The notes under the pieces are model-generated. The model did no database searches, was not told the origin of the DNA, and was given only the letters and a program-made list of their open reading frames with translations. Both the position numbers and the translations under genes were made by a program. A stretch of DNA of 64,000 nt from NCBI RefSeq assembly GCF_019551435.1, contig NZ_CP080544.1, positions 930,001 through 994,000 on the forward strand, read 5' to 3'. The DNA comes from Lysobacter soyae. GTDB lineage: Bacteria > Pseudomonadota > Gammaproteobacteria > Xanthomonadales > Xanthomonadaceae. Position 1 is the stretch's first letter. Each line of letters opens with the position of its first letter. Of the stretch, positions 35,163 to 46,100 are shown in pieces.

Positions 35163-35756
35163 ATGATTGAAATCACCGAATCTGCACAAGCCCACTTCCG
35201 CCGATTGTTGGAAAAAGAAGACATGCCGGACATCGGCGTGCGTTTGGCTGCTGTGAATGCCGGTACGCCCAAAGCCGATGTTTCCTTGGTATTTGCCGGG
35301 CCGGGCGATTTGGACGGTGAAGAATGGGCGGTCGATTGCCATGGCTTCACGTTGTGGGTGGATGGTGCCTCCGCAGGGTTCTTGGATGGTGCGCGCATCG
35401 ACTATCTGACCCAAGGCATGGGCGGCCAGTTGCAAATCCGTGCGCCGAAAATCAAGGGTGAAGTTCCGGGCGAGGGCGCATCGGTCATTGAGCGCGTGCG
35501 CCATGTGATGGAACACGAAATCAATCCGATGCTGGCGAGCCACAGAGGCAGTGCCACATTGGAATCGGTGGATGCCGACGGCGTGGTGTATCTGCGTTTT
35601 GGCGGTGGCTGCCACGGCTGTGGCATGGCGGACGTGACCCTCAAACAAGGCATTGAAACGACGCTGAAAGAACGTGTGCCCGAGGTCACGGCCGTCCGTG
35701 ATGCGACCGACCATGATTCGGGTGCGGCGCCTTATATGCCGCGCACGGGTCACTGA
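35163..35756 (+). CDS. nfuA: Fe/S biogenesis protein NfuA
   Basis: 197 aa. NfuA carries and delivers a [4Fe-4S] cluster to targets, especially under stress. An A-type-like N-terminal domain ([20 protein letters not shown]) lacks the three cysteines of IscA, and the Nfu domain has the cluster-binding pair in [19 protein letters not shown]. Length matches E. coli NfuA (191 aa). The stop is followed after 13 bases by the ATG of the membrane protein gene, so they are likely one transcript. Confidence 0.95.
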   Translation: MIEITESAQAHFRRLLEKEDMPDIGVRLAAVNAGTPKADVSLVFAGPGDLDGEEWAVDCHGFTLWVDGASAGFLDGARIDYLTQGMGGQLQIRAPKIKGEVPGEGASVIERVRHVMEHEINPMLASHRGSATLESVDADGVVYLRFGGGCHGCGMADVTLKQGIETTLKERVPEVTAVRDATDHDSGAAPYMPRTGH

Positions 35757-35769
35757 GCGGCGGGCCTGC

Positions 35770-37452
35770 ATGTTTACGCCTGAAGGTTTGGCCGACGCCC
35801 TCAAGCATTCCAGACGCAAACTGACCTCCATCCGGCCTGAATCACGCGAGTCGAACGCTGCGCGCGTGCACGCGATCTTGGATGCGCGGCCGGCGAGTGC
35901 GCCACAACCGGTGTTCAGTCCGGTCGGCTTGAGCGATGTGTTTTTTGAACGCGGCCCCAAGCCACCGACGCGCCGCCTGCCGGAGCTCACGCGCTGGCAA
36001 GCCATCCGACGGCTCTTCAATCAGGAATGGATGCCGCCGGGACCGGAAGATCGCAAACTCAGAATCTCGGCAGCCTTCATCAGTACCTTGATGAACCTGT
36101 TTTTCTTCGCGATGTTGTTGTGGCTCATGTATTGGAAGTTCATGATGCCGCCTCGCCCGCAAATGGATGAAAGCATTCGCGTGCAAATGATCGGCGCGGG
36201 CGCACCTGAAGAAGAGGGCGGCGGCGCGCCCGAACGGGCCGGTGATATCGAAGTGGCGTCGGCTCAATCCCGTTCTGCGCAATCCACCGTCGACGCACCC
36301 GCATCGGAATCTGCCAATGCGATGACGCCGGAGATGGTGCAAGAAAATATCGAGGCAACCAGCGTCCCGGTCACGCAGGCCACCGTGCCCACGCACAGCA
36401 ACATCACGCCGCCGATTCAGCACATTGAACAGCCTGTCGAGAGCCAGCCGATTGTTGCAAGTAAGCCGACCCCGGCGGTGACCGAGTACCGCGTACCGGA
36501 TATCAAACCCATGCCGCTGCCGGCGCAGCGCCCGGTTGAATTGAAAGCGGAGACGTTACCCGAGCTGTCGACATTGCCCATGCCCGCAGAGCCTGAGCCC
36601 GCGGCGCCCCGTGTTTCCATGCCGAATGTTCGCATCGCGCCAAATACGCAGGCACCCAAGGGCATGCAGGCCTCGGACTTGACCGGTGCGGTCAAGGCTT
36701 TGCCCAATCCGACGCCGTCCAATGGAAGCGCCGCCGGTCAGGCAGATAGTTCTGATAAGGCACAGGCCAGCACCACGACCGGCGCGCAAAACGCGGCTAC
36801 GAATGCCGCGCCGACGGCCGCTGCCGGCAACAAACAAGGCGTGGCCGCGAACGCTCAGGGTGCGGGTGCCGCAACTTCGCCCAAACAGGGCAGCGTGCCC
36901 ACGCCGATTCGTGGTGATGATTGGGGCGATGCGAAAAAGAACGTGGCGGGGAAGCCCAAAGGTGGCAGCCGAGGCAACGGAAAGGCGAACGGCACCGGAA
37001 ACAACACTGCAGGCATTTTCAATCCTGATGGCAGTATCCGGTTGCCGGATCAATTCAAGGCGAAGCCGCCGGATCCCTACAAGGAAGGTTCTTGGATGAA
37101 GCGTCCGGGGATCGTTGTCCAGGACACGGTGTTCAACAAGTACTGGCGACCGCCGGGAACCTTGCTTGAAGATTGGGTGCGCCGGGGCATCAAAGCGATT
37201 TCGATTCCGATCCCGGGCACCAATATGGTCTTGAACTGCCAGATTTCACTGCTGCAGTTGGGCGGGGGTTGTATTCCGGGCAGCGGAAAGAACGGTCCCA
37301 AAGACAACCCTGCGACCGCGCGACCGCCGCCGGATATTCCGTTCAAACGTGAGTTGTTTGAGGACCAAAGTGTGTTGGGACCGCCGAAAACCGATCAAGC
37401 AAAGAAGCCGGCCAACGACGAATGGTCAACCAAGCCGGCCTCGTCGCCGTGA
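35770..37452 (+). CDS. Single-span membrane protein with Pro/Ala-rich repeats ('transmembrane repetitive protein' type)
   Basis: 560 aa starting MFTPEGLADALKHSRRKL at ATG 35770. Residues about 1-97 are cytoplasmic; residues about 98-121 (ISAAFISTLMNLFFFAMLLW) form one membrane helix, then a long periplasmic part: Pro/Glu-rich (130-330), Ala/Asn/Gly-rich low complexity (330-420) and a C-terminal folded region (about 430-530) with two cysteines in NMVLNCQISLLQLGGGCIPG. The layout recalls TonB, but the C-terminus does not read as a TonB domain. Xanthomonas genomes carry similar proteins next to nfuA; the function is unknown. A terminator follows. Confidence 0.8.
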   Translation: MFTPEGLADALKHSRRKLTSIRPESRESNAARVHAILDARPASAPQPVFSPVGLSDVFFERGPKPPTRRLPELTRWQAIRRLFNQEWMPPGPEDRKLRISAAFISTLMNLFFFAMLLWLMYWKFMMPPRPQMDESIRVQMIGAGAPEEEGGGAPERAGDIEVASAQSRSAQSTVDAPASESANAMTPEMVQENIEATSVPVTQATVPTHSNITPPIQHIEQPVESQPIVASKPTPAVTEYRVPDIKPMPLPAQRPVELKAETLPELSTLPMPAEPEPAAPRVSMPNVRIAPNTQAPKGMQASDLTGAVKALPNPTPSNGSAAGQADSSDKAQASTTTGAQNAATNAAPTAAAGNKQGVAANAQGAGAATSPKQGSVPTPIRGDDWGDAKKNVAGKPKGGSRGNGKANGTGNNTAGIFNPDGSIRLPDQFKAKPPDPYKEGSWMKRPGIVVQDTVFNKYWRPPGTLLEDWVRRGIKAISIPIPGTNMVLNCQISLLQLGGGCIPGSGKNGPKDNPATARPPPDIPFKRELFEDQSVLGPPKTDQAKKPANDEWSTKPASSP

Positions 37453-37463
37453 AATCCTGACGT

Positions 37464-37492
37464 AAAAAAAGCCCGCAGTAGCGGGCTTTTTT
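37464..37492. terminator. Bidirectional terminator after the membrane protein gene
   Basis: Stem GCCCGC/GCGGGC with an AGTA loop, flanked by AAAAAAA and TTTTTT, so it works on either strand. It lies between convergent genes with stops at 37452 and 37508. Confidence 0.9.
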
Positions 37493-37507
37493 CATCCACC
37501 GACAAAG

Positions 37508-37972
37508 TCAGTGTTGGTTTGCCAAGTCGCCGAGCTGACCCGGTTGCGACGAGAAATAAGCGGCCAAGTCCGAAATTTGTTGGTCGGTCAATTCTTTGGC
37601 TTGCAAGCTCATGATGGCGTGATCTCGCTCACCGTCGCGATACATGATCATGCTGTGCGCCAAATAGTCGCCGTACTGACCGGCCAAACGCGGGGTCAGA
37701 TTGTTGACCGGTTTTGCGCCGCCCGGACCATGACAGGTCACGCACTTGGTTTCAGCGATTTCTTTGCCGGCTGCCATGTTCGGCGACGGCAAGCTTGCAA
37801 GCGAGCGCGACGAGATGTTCTCTTGCGCGGCTTCATGCGATTTTTCTGCCGCTTCATCTTTTTGTTCGGCATGCGATTCGGCTGTGGCGTCTTTATTGCC
37901 ACTGCCGCATGCGGCCAGGCCCAACGAGGCAAATGCGATGAAACAGGCGACTTGAATACGTTTTGCAATCAT
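37508..37972 (-). CDS. Monohaem c-type cytochrome lipoprotein
   Basis: 154 aa from ATG 37972. The signal ends in the lipobox LGLAACGSG (Cys about 22), so the protein is likely lipid-anchored facing the periplasm. A charged Lys/Glu/Ala linker (EQKDEAAEKSHEAAQEN) leads to a class I cytochrome c domain with haem site CVTCH and an axial Met candidate in HSMIMYRDGERDH. It shuttles electrons; the partner enzyme is unknown. It is 8 bases after the second cytochrome gene in the same operon. Confidence 0.9.
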   Translation of the reverse strand: MIAKRIQVACFIAFASLGLAACGSGNKDATAESHAEQKDEAAEKSHEAAQENISSRSLASLPSPNMAAGKEIAETKCVTCHGPGGAKPVNNLTPRLAGQYGDYLAHSMIMYRDGERDHAIMSLQAKELTDQQISDLAAYFSSQPGQLGDLANQH

Positions 37973-37980
37973 CGGGTGGC

Positions 37981-38301
37981 TCACTTCGTCTTGATGCTGG
38001 ACAGGTAGGCGGCGAGGTTCGCGAGATCTTCATCGCTGAAGCTGGCGGCCTGTGCCTGCATGGTGGCGTGCTTGCGCTTGCCGGCCTTGTAGTCCTTCAA
38101 CGCATTCAACAGGTATTGATCGGACTGACCGGCAATACGGGGAATGTGGTAGTTCGGGTACGCATTCTTGTAACCGGTGATGCCGTGGCAACCCAGACAG
38201 GTGAAGGCGATTTCCTTGCCGCGTTTGACGTTGACGTCAGCGGCTTGGGCCATGGCAGGCATGGCGAGTGTCAGAACGATGGCCAGGCAAAGCTTTCGCA
38301 T
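37981..38301 (-). CDS. Soluble monohaem cytochrome c (class I)
   Basis: 106 aa from ATG 38301 with a cleavable signal (MRKLCLAIVLTLAMPAMAQA). Haem site CLGCH, downstream RIAGQSDQYLLNALKDYKAG and axial-Met region KRKHATMQAQAA match small c553/c5-type cytochromes. The sequence resembles its neighbour's haem domain, so the pair probably arose by duplication, one soluble and one lipid-anchored. The frame to 38499 is not coding. Divergent from the RND operon. Confidence 0.9.
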   Translation of the reverse strand: MRKLCLAIVLTLAMPAMAQAADVNVKRGKEIAFTCLGCHGITGYKNAYPNYHIPRIAGQSDQYLLNALKDYKAGKRKHATMQAQAASFSDEDLANLAAYLSSIKTK

Positions 38302-38485
38302 GTTGAAGTCTCTTGCGCGGGGCGCGTACGCCCGTGGGTATTCAGTGGGGAAGTATAGCCCGACCGCGCATTCAAGTCCTGCAAGCCCATGACCTGTGGC
38401 GGATATGACCTCTGGCACGATGGAAAAACAGGAAGGTGTTATATCTTGCCCAAACACCTCGAATCTATTGCTCAGGCTCTTATCT

Positions 38486-39637
38486 ATGCGCGTCGACAAA
38501 ACTCACGGACTCTCCGGCAAAACCTGGTTGGCGATCGTGCCATTGGCACTGGTCATCGGCGTATCCGGCGGTATGGCGGGCTGCAAGAAGGGCGGTCCGG
38601 GTGGCGCCGCGCAAGGCCCCGGGATGGGGAAAGACGGCAAACCCCAAGAGACGATTGTCTCTGTTGAAGTCGCACGCGTTGCCACGCGTCCGATGTCGGC
38701 AAGTTTCAGTGGCACCGCGGCGCTGGAAGCACGCAACGAGGCTCAAGTGGTCGCCAAGACCTCCGGCATCGCGCAACGTGTGATGGTGGAAGAAGGGCAA
38801 CACGTCGGCGCAGGCCAAGTGCTCGTGCAGCTCGAAGATGCGCAACAGAAGCTTCGCGTCCAACAAACCTCCGCACAAGTCATGAAGCTCGAGCGCAGCT
38901 ATGCCCGCGCCCAGCAACTCGCCACGCAAAAGATGGTGAGCGCGAATGATGTCGATCAACTCCGCTTCGATCTGCAAAACGCACGTGCCGCGTTGAATAT
39001 CGCCAAGTTGGATTTGAGTTACACCCGTGTGGTGGCACCGATCTCCGGTATCGTGGCCTCGCGCTCGATCAAGACCGGCAACTTGGTCCAAATCAGCAAT
39101 CCCATTTTCCGCATCGTCGATACCAACCGGCTTGAAGCGACGTTGAACGTGCCGGAACGCAATGTCGACGTCATCCGCGCCGGCTTGCCGGTTCAATTGA
39201 GCCTCGATGCCGTTCCTGGCCAAGTGTTTGAAGGCAGCGTCGCGCGCGTGTCGCCCGTGGTGGATTCGGGTAGCGGCACCTTCCGTGTGGTCACAGCATT
39301 CAACGGTGCAGGCGTGCTGCAGCCGGGCATGTTCGGACGCATCAATATCGTGTTCGACCAAAAAGCCAGCGCCATGGCAATCCCGCGCGCAGCGTTGCTC
39401 GAGGACGAAGGTGAAGCCGCCGTGTTCACGGTGCGGAACGGAAAAGCAGCACGCGTCTCGGTCAAAACCGGCTATTCCGAAGGCGAATGGATCGAAATCG
39501 TCTCCGGTTTGAACTTGAACGATCCGGTGGTGACTGCCGGCAAGGCGGCATTGCGTGACGGCGTGAAAGTCCAGGTCATCAACGAAGGCAAGCCGGTCGC
39601 ACCGGCACCGGCTGCGGCCGCCGCGAAGACGAAATAA
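38486..39637 (+). CDS. RND efflux periplasmic adaptor (membrane fusion) lipoprotein
   Basis: 383 aa from ATG 38486. Lipobox GGMAGCKKG predicts lipidation. Barrel-sandwich/lipoyl halves are LEARNEAQVVAKTSGIAQRV with VEEGQHVGAGQVLVQLEDAQ and, after an alpha-hairpin (residues about 120-170), LSYTRVVAPISGIVASRSIK; a beta-barrel and a C-terminal membrane-proximal domain follow, with a low-complexity Ala/Pro tail. It bridges the pump to an outer-membrane channel. Starts the operon MFP-RND-RND (2-base gap to the first pump); no outer-membrane channel gene is present. Confidence 0.92.
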   Translation: MRVDKTHGLSGKTWLAIVPLALVIGVSGGMAGCKKGGPGGAAQGPGMGKDGKPQETIVSVEVARVATRPMSASFSGTAALEARNEAQVVAKTSGIAQRVMVEEGQHVGAGQVLVQLEDAQQKLRVQQTSAQVMKLERSYARAQQLATQKMVSANDVDQLRFDLQNARAALNIAKLDLSYTRVVAPISGIVASRSIKTGNLVQISNPIFRIVDTNRLEATLNVPERNVDVIRAGLPVQLSLDAVPGQVFEGSVARVSPVVDSGSGTFRVVTAFNGAGVLQPGMFGRINIVFDQKASAMAIPRAALLEDEGEAAVFTVRNGKAARVSVKTGYSEGEWIEIVSGLNLNDPVVTAGKAALRDGVKVQVINEGKPVAPAPAAAAAKTK

Positions 39638-39639
39638 CC

Positions 39640-42600
39640 ATGAGTACCTCTGAAACCTTCGCAGCCCGGACAGAGGCACTGAAGTCGGGACTGGTTGAAT
39701 TCGCCACCCGTCGTCGCGTCACCATCGCGATGCTGTGGGTCACCTTGTTCTTGTTCGGCATGATTGCCTTGCGCGACTTGAAGGTGAACCTGCTGCCGGA
39801 TCTCAGCTATCCGACCCTGACCGTGCGCACCGAATATACGGGCGCCGCGCCGGCCGAAATCGAAACACTGATTTCGCAGCCGGCCGAAGAGGCCTTGGGA
39901 GTGGTCAAGAACGTGCGCAAGCTGGAATCGGTGTCGCGTACCGGTCAAAGCGACGTGGTGCTGCAGTTCGCTTGGGGCACCAACATGGACCAAGCCGGTC
40001 TGGATGTGCGCGACAAGATGGAGGCGCTGCAGTTGCCGCTCGACGCCAAGCGTCCGGTGATGTTGCGATTCAATCCGTCGACGCAACCCATCATGCGATT
40101 GGCGCTGGCGCCCAAGGTCGCCAAGACCGGTAGCGATGGTATTGATACGCAACTGGTCGGTCTTCGTCGCTTCGCCGATGATGACCTTAAGAAGAAATTG
40201 GAAACCGTGGCCGGCGTTGCAGCGGTGAAAGTCGGCGGCGGCCTCGAAGACGAAATCCAAGTGGATATCGATCAGCGCAAGCTCGCGCAGCTTGGCATTT
40301 CGATTGATACCGTCATCAATCGCTTGAAGGCGGAAAACGTCAATGTTTCCGGCGGTCGTTTGGAGCAGGGCGCGCAACGCTACCTCGTGCGCACCGTCAA
40401 CCAATTCCAGGATGTCGAGGCGATCCGAAACATGCTGTTGACGGTGCAATCCGCCGGCAATAGCTCATCGGCCGCTGCGGCCGCGCGCATGGCGCGCATT
40501 GCCGCGGCTTCCGGCTCTGCAGAGGCGGTCGCTGCGGCCTCGGGGTTGGACACCACGAATAGCGGGTCCTCGGTGCCGGTGCGTCTTGGCGACGTTGCTA
40601 CCGTCACGCAGTCCTGGAAAGAGCGTGAATCCATCATTCGACTGGATGGCCGCGAAGCGATCGAGTTGGCCATCTACAAAGAAGGCGATGCTAATACCGT
40701 TGCAACGGCAGACGGCTTGTTGGAACGCCTGAAAAGTGTGCGTCAACAATTGCCGGCCGATGTCGAATTGACCACCGTTGAAGACCAGGCGGTTTTCATT
40801 CGTCACGCCATCAGCGACGTGAAGTTGGACGCTGTGATCGGCGGCTTATTGGCCATCCTGGTGATCTTCCTGTTCCTTCGCGACGGATGGAGCACGTTTG
40901 TCATTTCGTTGGCCCTGCCGACGTCGATCGTGACGACCTTCTTCTTCATGGGACAGTTGGGTTTGTCGCTCAACGTGATGTCGTTGGGCGGTTTGGCGTT
41001 GGCGACCGGCTTGGTCGTTGACGATTCAATCGTGGTTTTGGAGTCCATCGCGAAGGCGCGTGAGCGCGGCTTGGGAATCTTGCAGGCCGCAGTGACGGGT
41101 ACGCGGGAAGTCGGCATGGCGGTTGTCGCGTCGACCTTGACGACGATTGCCGTGTTCTTGCCGCTGGTGTTCGTGCAAGGGATTGCCGGTCAATTGTTCC
41201 GCGATCAGGCGCTGACGGTCGCTTTGGCGGTCGCGATCTCGTTGGCCGTGTCCATGACGCTGGTGCCGATGTTGTCGGCGCTGAAGGCGAAAGACGTTGA
41301 CGCGTATCCGGAAGAAGCGCCGCATCCGCAATGGCAGCCTGAGAAGAAATGGCAAAAGCCGGTCGCGAAAGCCGGCCGCGGTGTGGGCATGGGTTTCGGT
41401 GCCATCGGCTACGGCTTTGCGTGGCTGGTGATGCGCGTCTGGAACGGACTGTCACGTGTGATCGGTCCGGTGATGCGCAAAGCCAGTGATCTGGTGATGG
41501 CACCTTACAACCGCGCTGAGCGCATGTATCTCAACATGTTGCCGAAGGCGATGGGCAAGCCGGTGTTGGTGCTCGTCGTGGCGGCGGCCATGTTTGTGGT
41601 GTCAATGGCGATTCTTCCGTTCCTCGGTGCGAACCTGATGCCGCAACTGGCGCAGGACCGTTTCGAGATGACCGTCAAGTTGCCGCCGGGAACGCCGCTG
41701 GCGACCACGGACGCCTTGGTGAAGGAACTGCAAACCAAGCATGCCAAAGAGCCGGGTGTCTCAACGTTGTTCGCGGTGAGCGGTAGCGGAACACGCTTGG
41801 ATGCGAACCCCACGGAGAGCGGCGAAAACATCGGCAAGTTGTCGGTGGTAATGGCCGGCGGCGGAAGTGAAAAAGTCGAAGCGGACACCACTGCCAAGCT
41901 CCGGGAGACGATGAAGTCGCATCCCAATGCCCAGGTCGATTTTGCCCGCCCCGAACTCTTTTCGTTCTCGCCGCCTTTGGAAATTGAGATCGAAGGTGAC
42001 AATCTCGACACCTTGAAGGTTGCCGGTCAAAAACTGGCGGCATTGCTGCGCAACAACCCGCACTACACCGACGTGAAGTCGACGGTGGAGCAGGGTTTCC
42101 CTGAAATCCAGATCCGTTTCGATCAGGAACGCGCAGCAGCCTTGGGCCTGACCACCCGACAAATTGCCGACATTGTCGTCAACAAGGTGGCGGGTAATGT
42201 CGCCACGCGCTACAGCTTCCGTGATCGCAAAATCGATGTGTTGGTGCGTTCGCGTCCCGAAGATCGTAATTCGGTCGAAGCCATCCGCAATTTGGTGGTG
42301 AACCCGGGCAGCGGTGCGCCGATCACCCTGTCGTCCGTTGCCGATATCGTGGAAACCACCGGCCCTTCGGAAATCCATCGTGTCGACCAGCGTCGGGTCG
42401 CAATCATTTCGGCCAACCTTCAAAACATCGACTTGCAGGGCGCGGTACGGGAAGTGAACGAAATCGTCGCCAAGAATCCGTTGGATGCGGAAACCGATTT
42501 GCATATCGGTGGTCAGGGCGAAGAATTGGGTGAGTCGTTGCGTTCATTGCTGTTCGCATTCGGACTGGCGGTTTTCCTGGTTTACCTGGTGATGGCGTCG

Positions 42601-43107
42601 CAATTCGAATCCTTGCTGCATCCCTTCGTAATTTTGTTCTCGATTCCGTTGGCCCTTGTCGGTGCGGTGCTTGCCCTTTTCATTACCGGCTCGACGATAT
42701 CCGTCGTGGTGTTCATCGGGCTCATTCTGTTGGTGGGCTTGGTGGTGAAAAACGCCATCATCCTCATCGACAAGGTGAACCAGTTGCGAGAAGAGGGCGT
42801 CGCCAAGCGAGATGCCTTGGTGGAAGGTGCGCGTTCGCGCTTGCGCCCGATCATGATGACGACCTTGTGTACCTTGTTCGGCTTCTTGCCGCTCGCGATC
42901 GCGACCGGTGAGGGCGCGGAAGTGCGTTCGCCCATGGCTATCACGGTGATGGGTGGTTTGCTCGTGTCGACCTTGTTGACGCTGATCGTGGTGCCAGTGA
43001 TTTACGACTTGCTTGATCGCAAGCCGGACAGCTTCTACAAGGAGCGCGGTGACCGGGCACGTGCAGTGATCGCCGCAGGCGACCACGAAGTGGCGGATCA
43101 CGGGTAA
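39640..43107 (+). CDS. RND efflux pump subunit 1
   Basis: 1155 aa, proton-driven inner-membrane transporter of the HAE family. Helix 4 has the proton-relay pair D461-D462 (TGLVVDDSIVVLE), and the helix 1 start, porter segments and C-terminal GARSRLRPIMMTTLCTLFG are typical. Two features make it longer than the usual 1030-1050 aa: an Ala/Gly/Ser-rich insertion at about residues 271-307 (SSAAAAARMARIAAASGSAE) in the porter domain, and a charged plus Gly-rich stretch at about 551-627 between the two repeats. Substrates unknown. The second pump gene starts 5 bases after its stop. Confidence 0.92.
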   Translation: MSTSETFAARTEALKSGLVEFATRRRVTIAMLWVTLFLFGMIALRDLKVNLLPDLSYPTLTVRTEYTGAAPAEIETLISQPAEEALGVVKNVRKLESVSRTGQSDVVLQFAWGTNMDQAGLDVRDKMEALQLPLDAKRPVMLRFNPSTQPIMRLALAPKVAKTGSDGIDTQLVGLRRFADDDLKKKLETVAGVAAVKVGGGLEDEIQVDIDQRKLAQLGISIDTVINRLKAENVNVSGGRLEQGAQRYLVRTVNQFQDVEAIRNMLLTVQSAGNSSSAAAAARMARIAAASGSAEAVAAASGLDTTNSGSSVPVRLGDVATVTQSWKERESIIRLDGREAIELAIYKEGDANTVATADGLLERLKSVRQQLPADVELTTVEDQAVFIRHAISDVKLDAVIGGLLAILVIFLFLRDGWSTFVISLALPTSIVTTFFFMGQLGLSLNVMSLGGLALATGLVVDDSIVVLESIAKARERGLGILQAAVTGTREVGMAVVASTLTTIAVFLPLVFVQGIAGQLFRDQALTVALAVAISLAVSMTLVPMLSALKAKDVDAYPEEAPHPQWQPEKKWQKPVAKAGRGVGMGFGAIGYGFAWLVMRVWNGLSRVIGPVMRKASDLVMAPYNRAERMYLNMLPKAMGKPVLVLVVAAAMFVVSMAILPFLGANLMPQLAQDRFEMTVKLPPGTPLATTDALVKELQTKHAKEPGVSTLFAVSGSGTRLDANPTESGENIGKLSVVMAGGGSEKVEADTTAKLRETMKSHPNAQVDFARPELFSFSPPLEIEIEGDNLDTLKVAGQKLAALLRNNPHYTDVKSTVEQGFPEIQIRFDQERAAALGLTTRQIADIVVNKVAGNVATRYSFRDRKIDVLVRSRPEDRNSVEAIRNLVVNPGSGAPITLSSVADIVETTGPSEIHRVDQRRVAIISANLQNIDLQGAVREVNEIVAKNPLDAETDLHIGGQGEELGESLRSLLFAFGLAVFLVYLVMASQFESLLHPFVILFSIPLALVGAVLALFITGSTISVVVFIGLILLVGLVVKNAIILIDKVNQLREEGVAKRDALVEGARSRLRPIMMTTLCTLFGFLPLAIATGEGAEVRSPMAITVMGGLLVSTLLTLIVVPVIYDLLDRKPDSFYKERGDRARAVIAAGDHEVADHG

Positions 43108-43112
43108 TCGCC

Positions 43113-46100
43113 ATGAGCTTGTCTGAATTCAGCATCAAGCGTCCCGTCACCACGATCATGTTGTTCGTGTCCATGGTCGTGGTCGGGCTCATTGCCGCGG
43201 TGCGGTTGCCGTTGGAAATGATGCCGGACATGTCGTTCCCGTTCGTCTTCGTGCAACTGCCCTATGCGGGCTCAACACCTGAAGAAGTCGAGCGGAACGT
43301 GGTTCGCCCGGCCGAAGAGGCACTCGCCACCTTGAGTGGTGTGCAAGCTTTGCAATCGCGTTCACAGGCCGACAGTGGTTCGGTCATGGTGTTGTTTCGC
43401 GATTGGAGTAAGGACGTCTCCATTGCCGCCTCGGAAGCCCGCGAACGATTGGACGCCATTCGCGACCAATTGCCGGACGACTTCCAGCGCTATTTTGTGT
43501 TCCGCTGGTCGGCCACCGATGAGCCGGTGATCACGCTGCAGCTGACGAGTGATTCCGATCTGCGCACGCAAAGCGAAATGATCGATCGCGAGTTCAAGCG
43601 GCCGCTCGAACGGTTGGCGGGCGTCGCGAAAATCGAAATCGAGGGCGTACCCAATCAAGAGTTGGAAGTTGCCGTCAAACCGGATCGACTGTCCGCTGCC
43701 GGGCTCGCGCTGAACGACCTCGTGACCAAGCTGTCATCCGCCAATTTCTCGGTCTCGGCGGGGCAAATCGACAACGGTGGATTGCGCTATCGCGTTCAAC
43801 CCATCGGCGAGCTCAAGAGCGTCGAGATGTTGCGCAACATGGTGGTCGCGTCCAATGGCACGCGCCTTGGCGATATTGCCGACGTGCAAATGCGCGACCA
43901 GCGCATGAATTACTCGCGCACCATTGACGGCAAGCCGATGGTCGCCATCGATATCTACAAAGAGCGCGCGGCCAACATCGTGGAAATCAGCAAAATGGTC
44001 CGTGAGGCGGTGAAGGACATCGAGGCCTCGCCTGAAGCCAAGGGCATCAAGATCGACATCACCGACGACCAGGGAGAGGGCGTCATCAGCTCGTTGATGG
44101 CCTTGGCCGAGGCTGGCGCCATCGGCTTGGTCTTGTCCATCCTGGTGTTGTACTTCTTCCTGCGCCACTGGCCTTCCACCTTGATGGTGACGTTGGCGAT
44201 TCCGATCTGCTTCATCATGACCTTGGGCTTCATGTATTTCGCCAATGTCACCTTGAACATCCTCACGATGATGGGCCTGCTGCTCGCTATCGGGATGTTG
44301 GTCGACAACGCCGTGGTCGTGGTGGAGAGCATCTATCAAGAACGCGAACGCTATCCGGACAATCCGATGTACGCATCGGTGGTCGGCACCCGCCACGTGG
44401 CTATCGCGTTGACCGCGGGCACCTTGTGCCACTGCATTGTGTTTGTGCCGAACCTCTTCGGTCCGCGCAACATGATCACCATCCAGATGTCGCAAATTGC
44501 CATCACCATTTCGGTGTCCTTGCTGGCGTCTTGGTTGGTGGCGGTGAGCTTGATCCCGATGTTGTCGGCGCGCATGAAAACGCCGCCAGCGGTGAGTTCG
44601 AAGAAAGGCCTCATTGCGCGCCTGCAATTGCGCTATGCCACCTTGTTGCGCTGGACGCTCGAGCATCGCGGCAAGAGCATCATGGGCATCGTATTGGTCG
44701 TTCTCATCAGCGTCGTGCCGATGATGCTGACCAAGAAGAGCATGTTCGATGCCGATGATCCGGCCGAGATCGAGATGTTCTACAGCTGGAACGGTTCCTA
44801 TTCCAAAGACCAAATGGGCGAGGAGGTGAAGCGTGTCGAAGACTTCATCAACAAGAACCGCAAACGCTTTAAAGTCACCGAAGTGTCGTCGCGCTACAGC
44901 GAACAGGGTTGGGGTCGGACGACGCTGAAGATCGACGCGAAAGATGCGAAGGTCACCAAGGATATCCAGGAGCTGATCCGCAAGGAGATGCCCAAATCCG
45001 CACGAGCCAAGATCGGCATCGGTCAGCAGGACGGCGGCCAAGGCGGCATGGGGCAGGATGTCCGCATCCGATTGGTGGGCGACTCCACGCAACGCTTGGA
45101 AGACATCTCCAAAGAAGTCATCCCCTTGTTGTCGCAGCGTAAGGAATTGCGTGACGTCCGCATTGATACCGGTGATCGGAACAGTGAGGTCGGCATCACC
45201 GTGAACCGCGAACGCGCAGCCGCCTACGGCTTCAGCACCCAAGACGTCGCGCGCTATATCGGCATCGCTTTGCGCGGCTCGTCATTGCGTGAATTCAATC
45301 GCGGCTCTGAGCAAATACCGGTAAACGTGCGTTTTGAAGGTGCTGAAGAATCCACATTGGAGCAATTGCGCGCCTTCATGGTGACCGGCCCTGATGGACG
45401 TCAAATTCCGCTGATGGCCATGGTGGACGTGGGTGTGTCGCCTTCGGCCACACAGATCCAGCGTCTCGATCGCCAGACCTCCTTGCAGTTGACCGCGAAT
45501 GTGTCCGCCGACTCGAATCAGGACGAAGCCAAAAAGGCCATGGAGGACGTGCTCAAGGCCTATAGCTTCCCGCCGGGATACAGCTATTCGACCAAGGGCT
45601 TCGGTCTGAACATCGGCGAGCAGGAAGCGATGGCGCAGATGGGCTTCAACTTGCTGATCGCGCTGGTCATGATTTATGTGGTGATGGCCGCGGTGTTCGA
45701 GTCGCTGCTGTTCCCGGCGGCCATCATGAGCGGCGTGGTCTTCTCGATCTTCGGTGTGTTCTGGTTGTTCTGGATCACAGGCACGACGTTCAACATCATG
45801 GCCTTTATCGGCATCCTGGTGTTGATGGGCGTGGTGGTGAACAACGGCATCGTGATGATCGAACACATCAACAACTTGCGCCGACGCGGCATGAGTCGAA
45901 CGGATGCGTTGGTCGAGGGTAGTCGCGAGCGTTTGCGTCCGATCCTGATGACCATGGGCACGGCGATTCTCGCGATGATTCCGATTGCGGTGTCAAACAC
46001 CCAGATCGGTGGTGAAGGTCCGCCTTACTTCCCGATGGCGCGTGCCATCGCGGGCGGCTTGGCATTCTCCACCTTGGTGAGCTTGTTGTTCCTGCCGACG

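Noticed and set aside
43734-45242. 502-codon open frame on the minus strand
   Set aside because: Antisense to RND pump 2; His/Asp-rich shadow.
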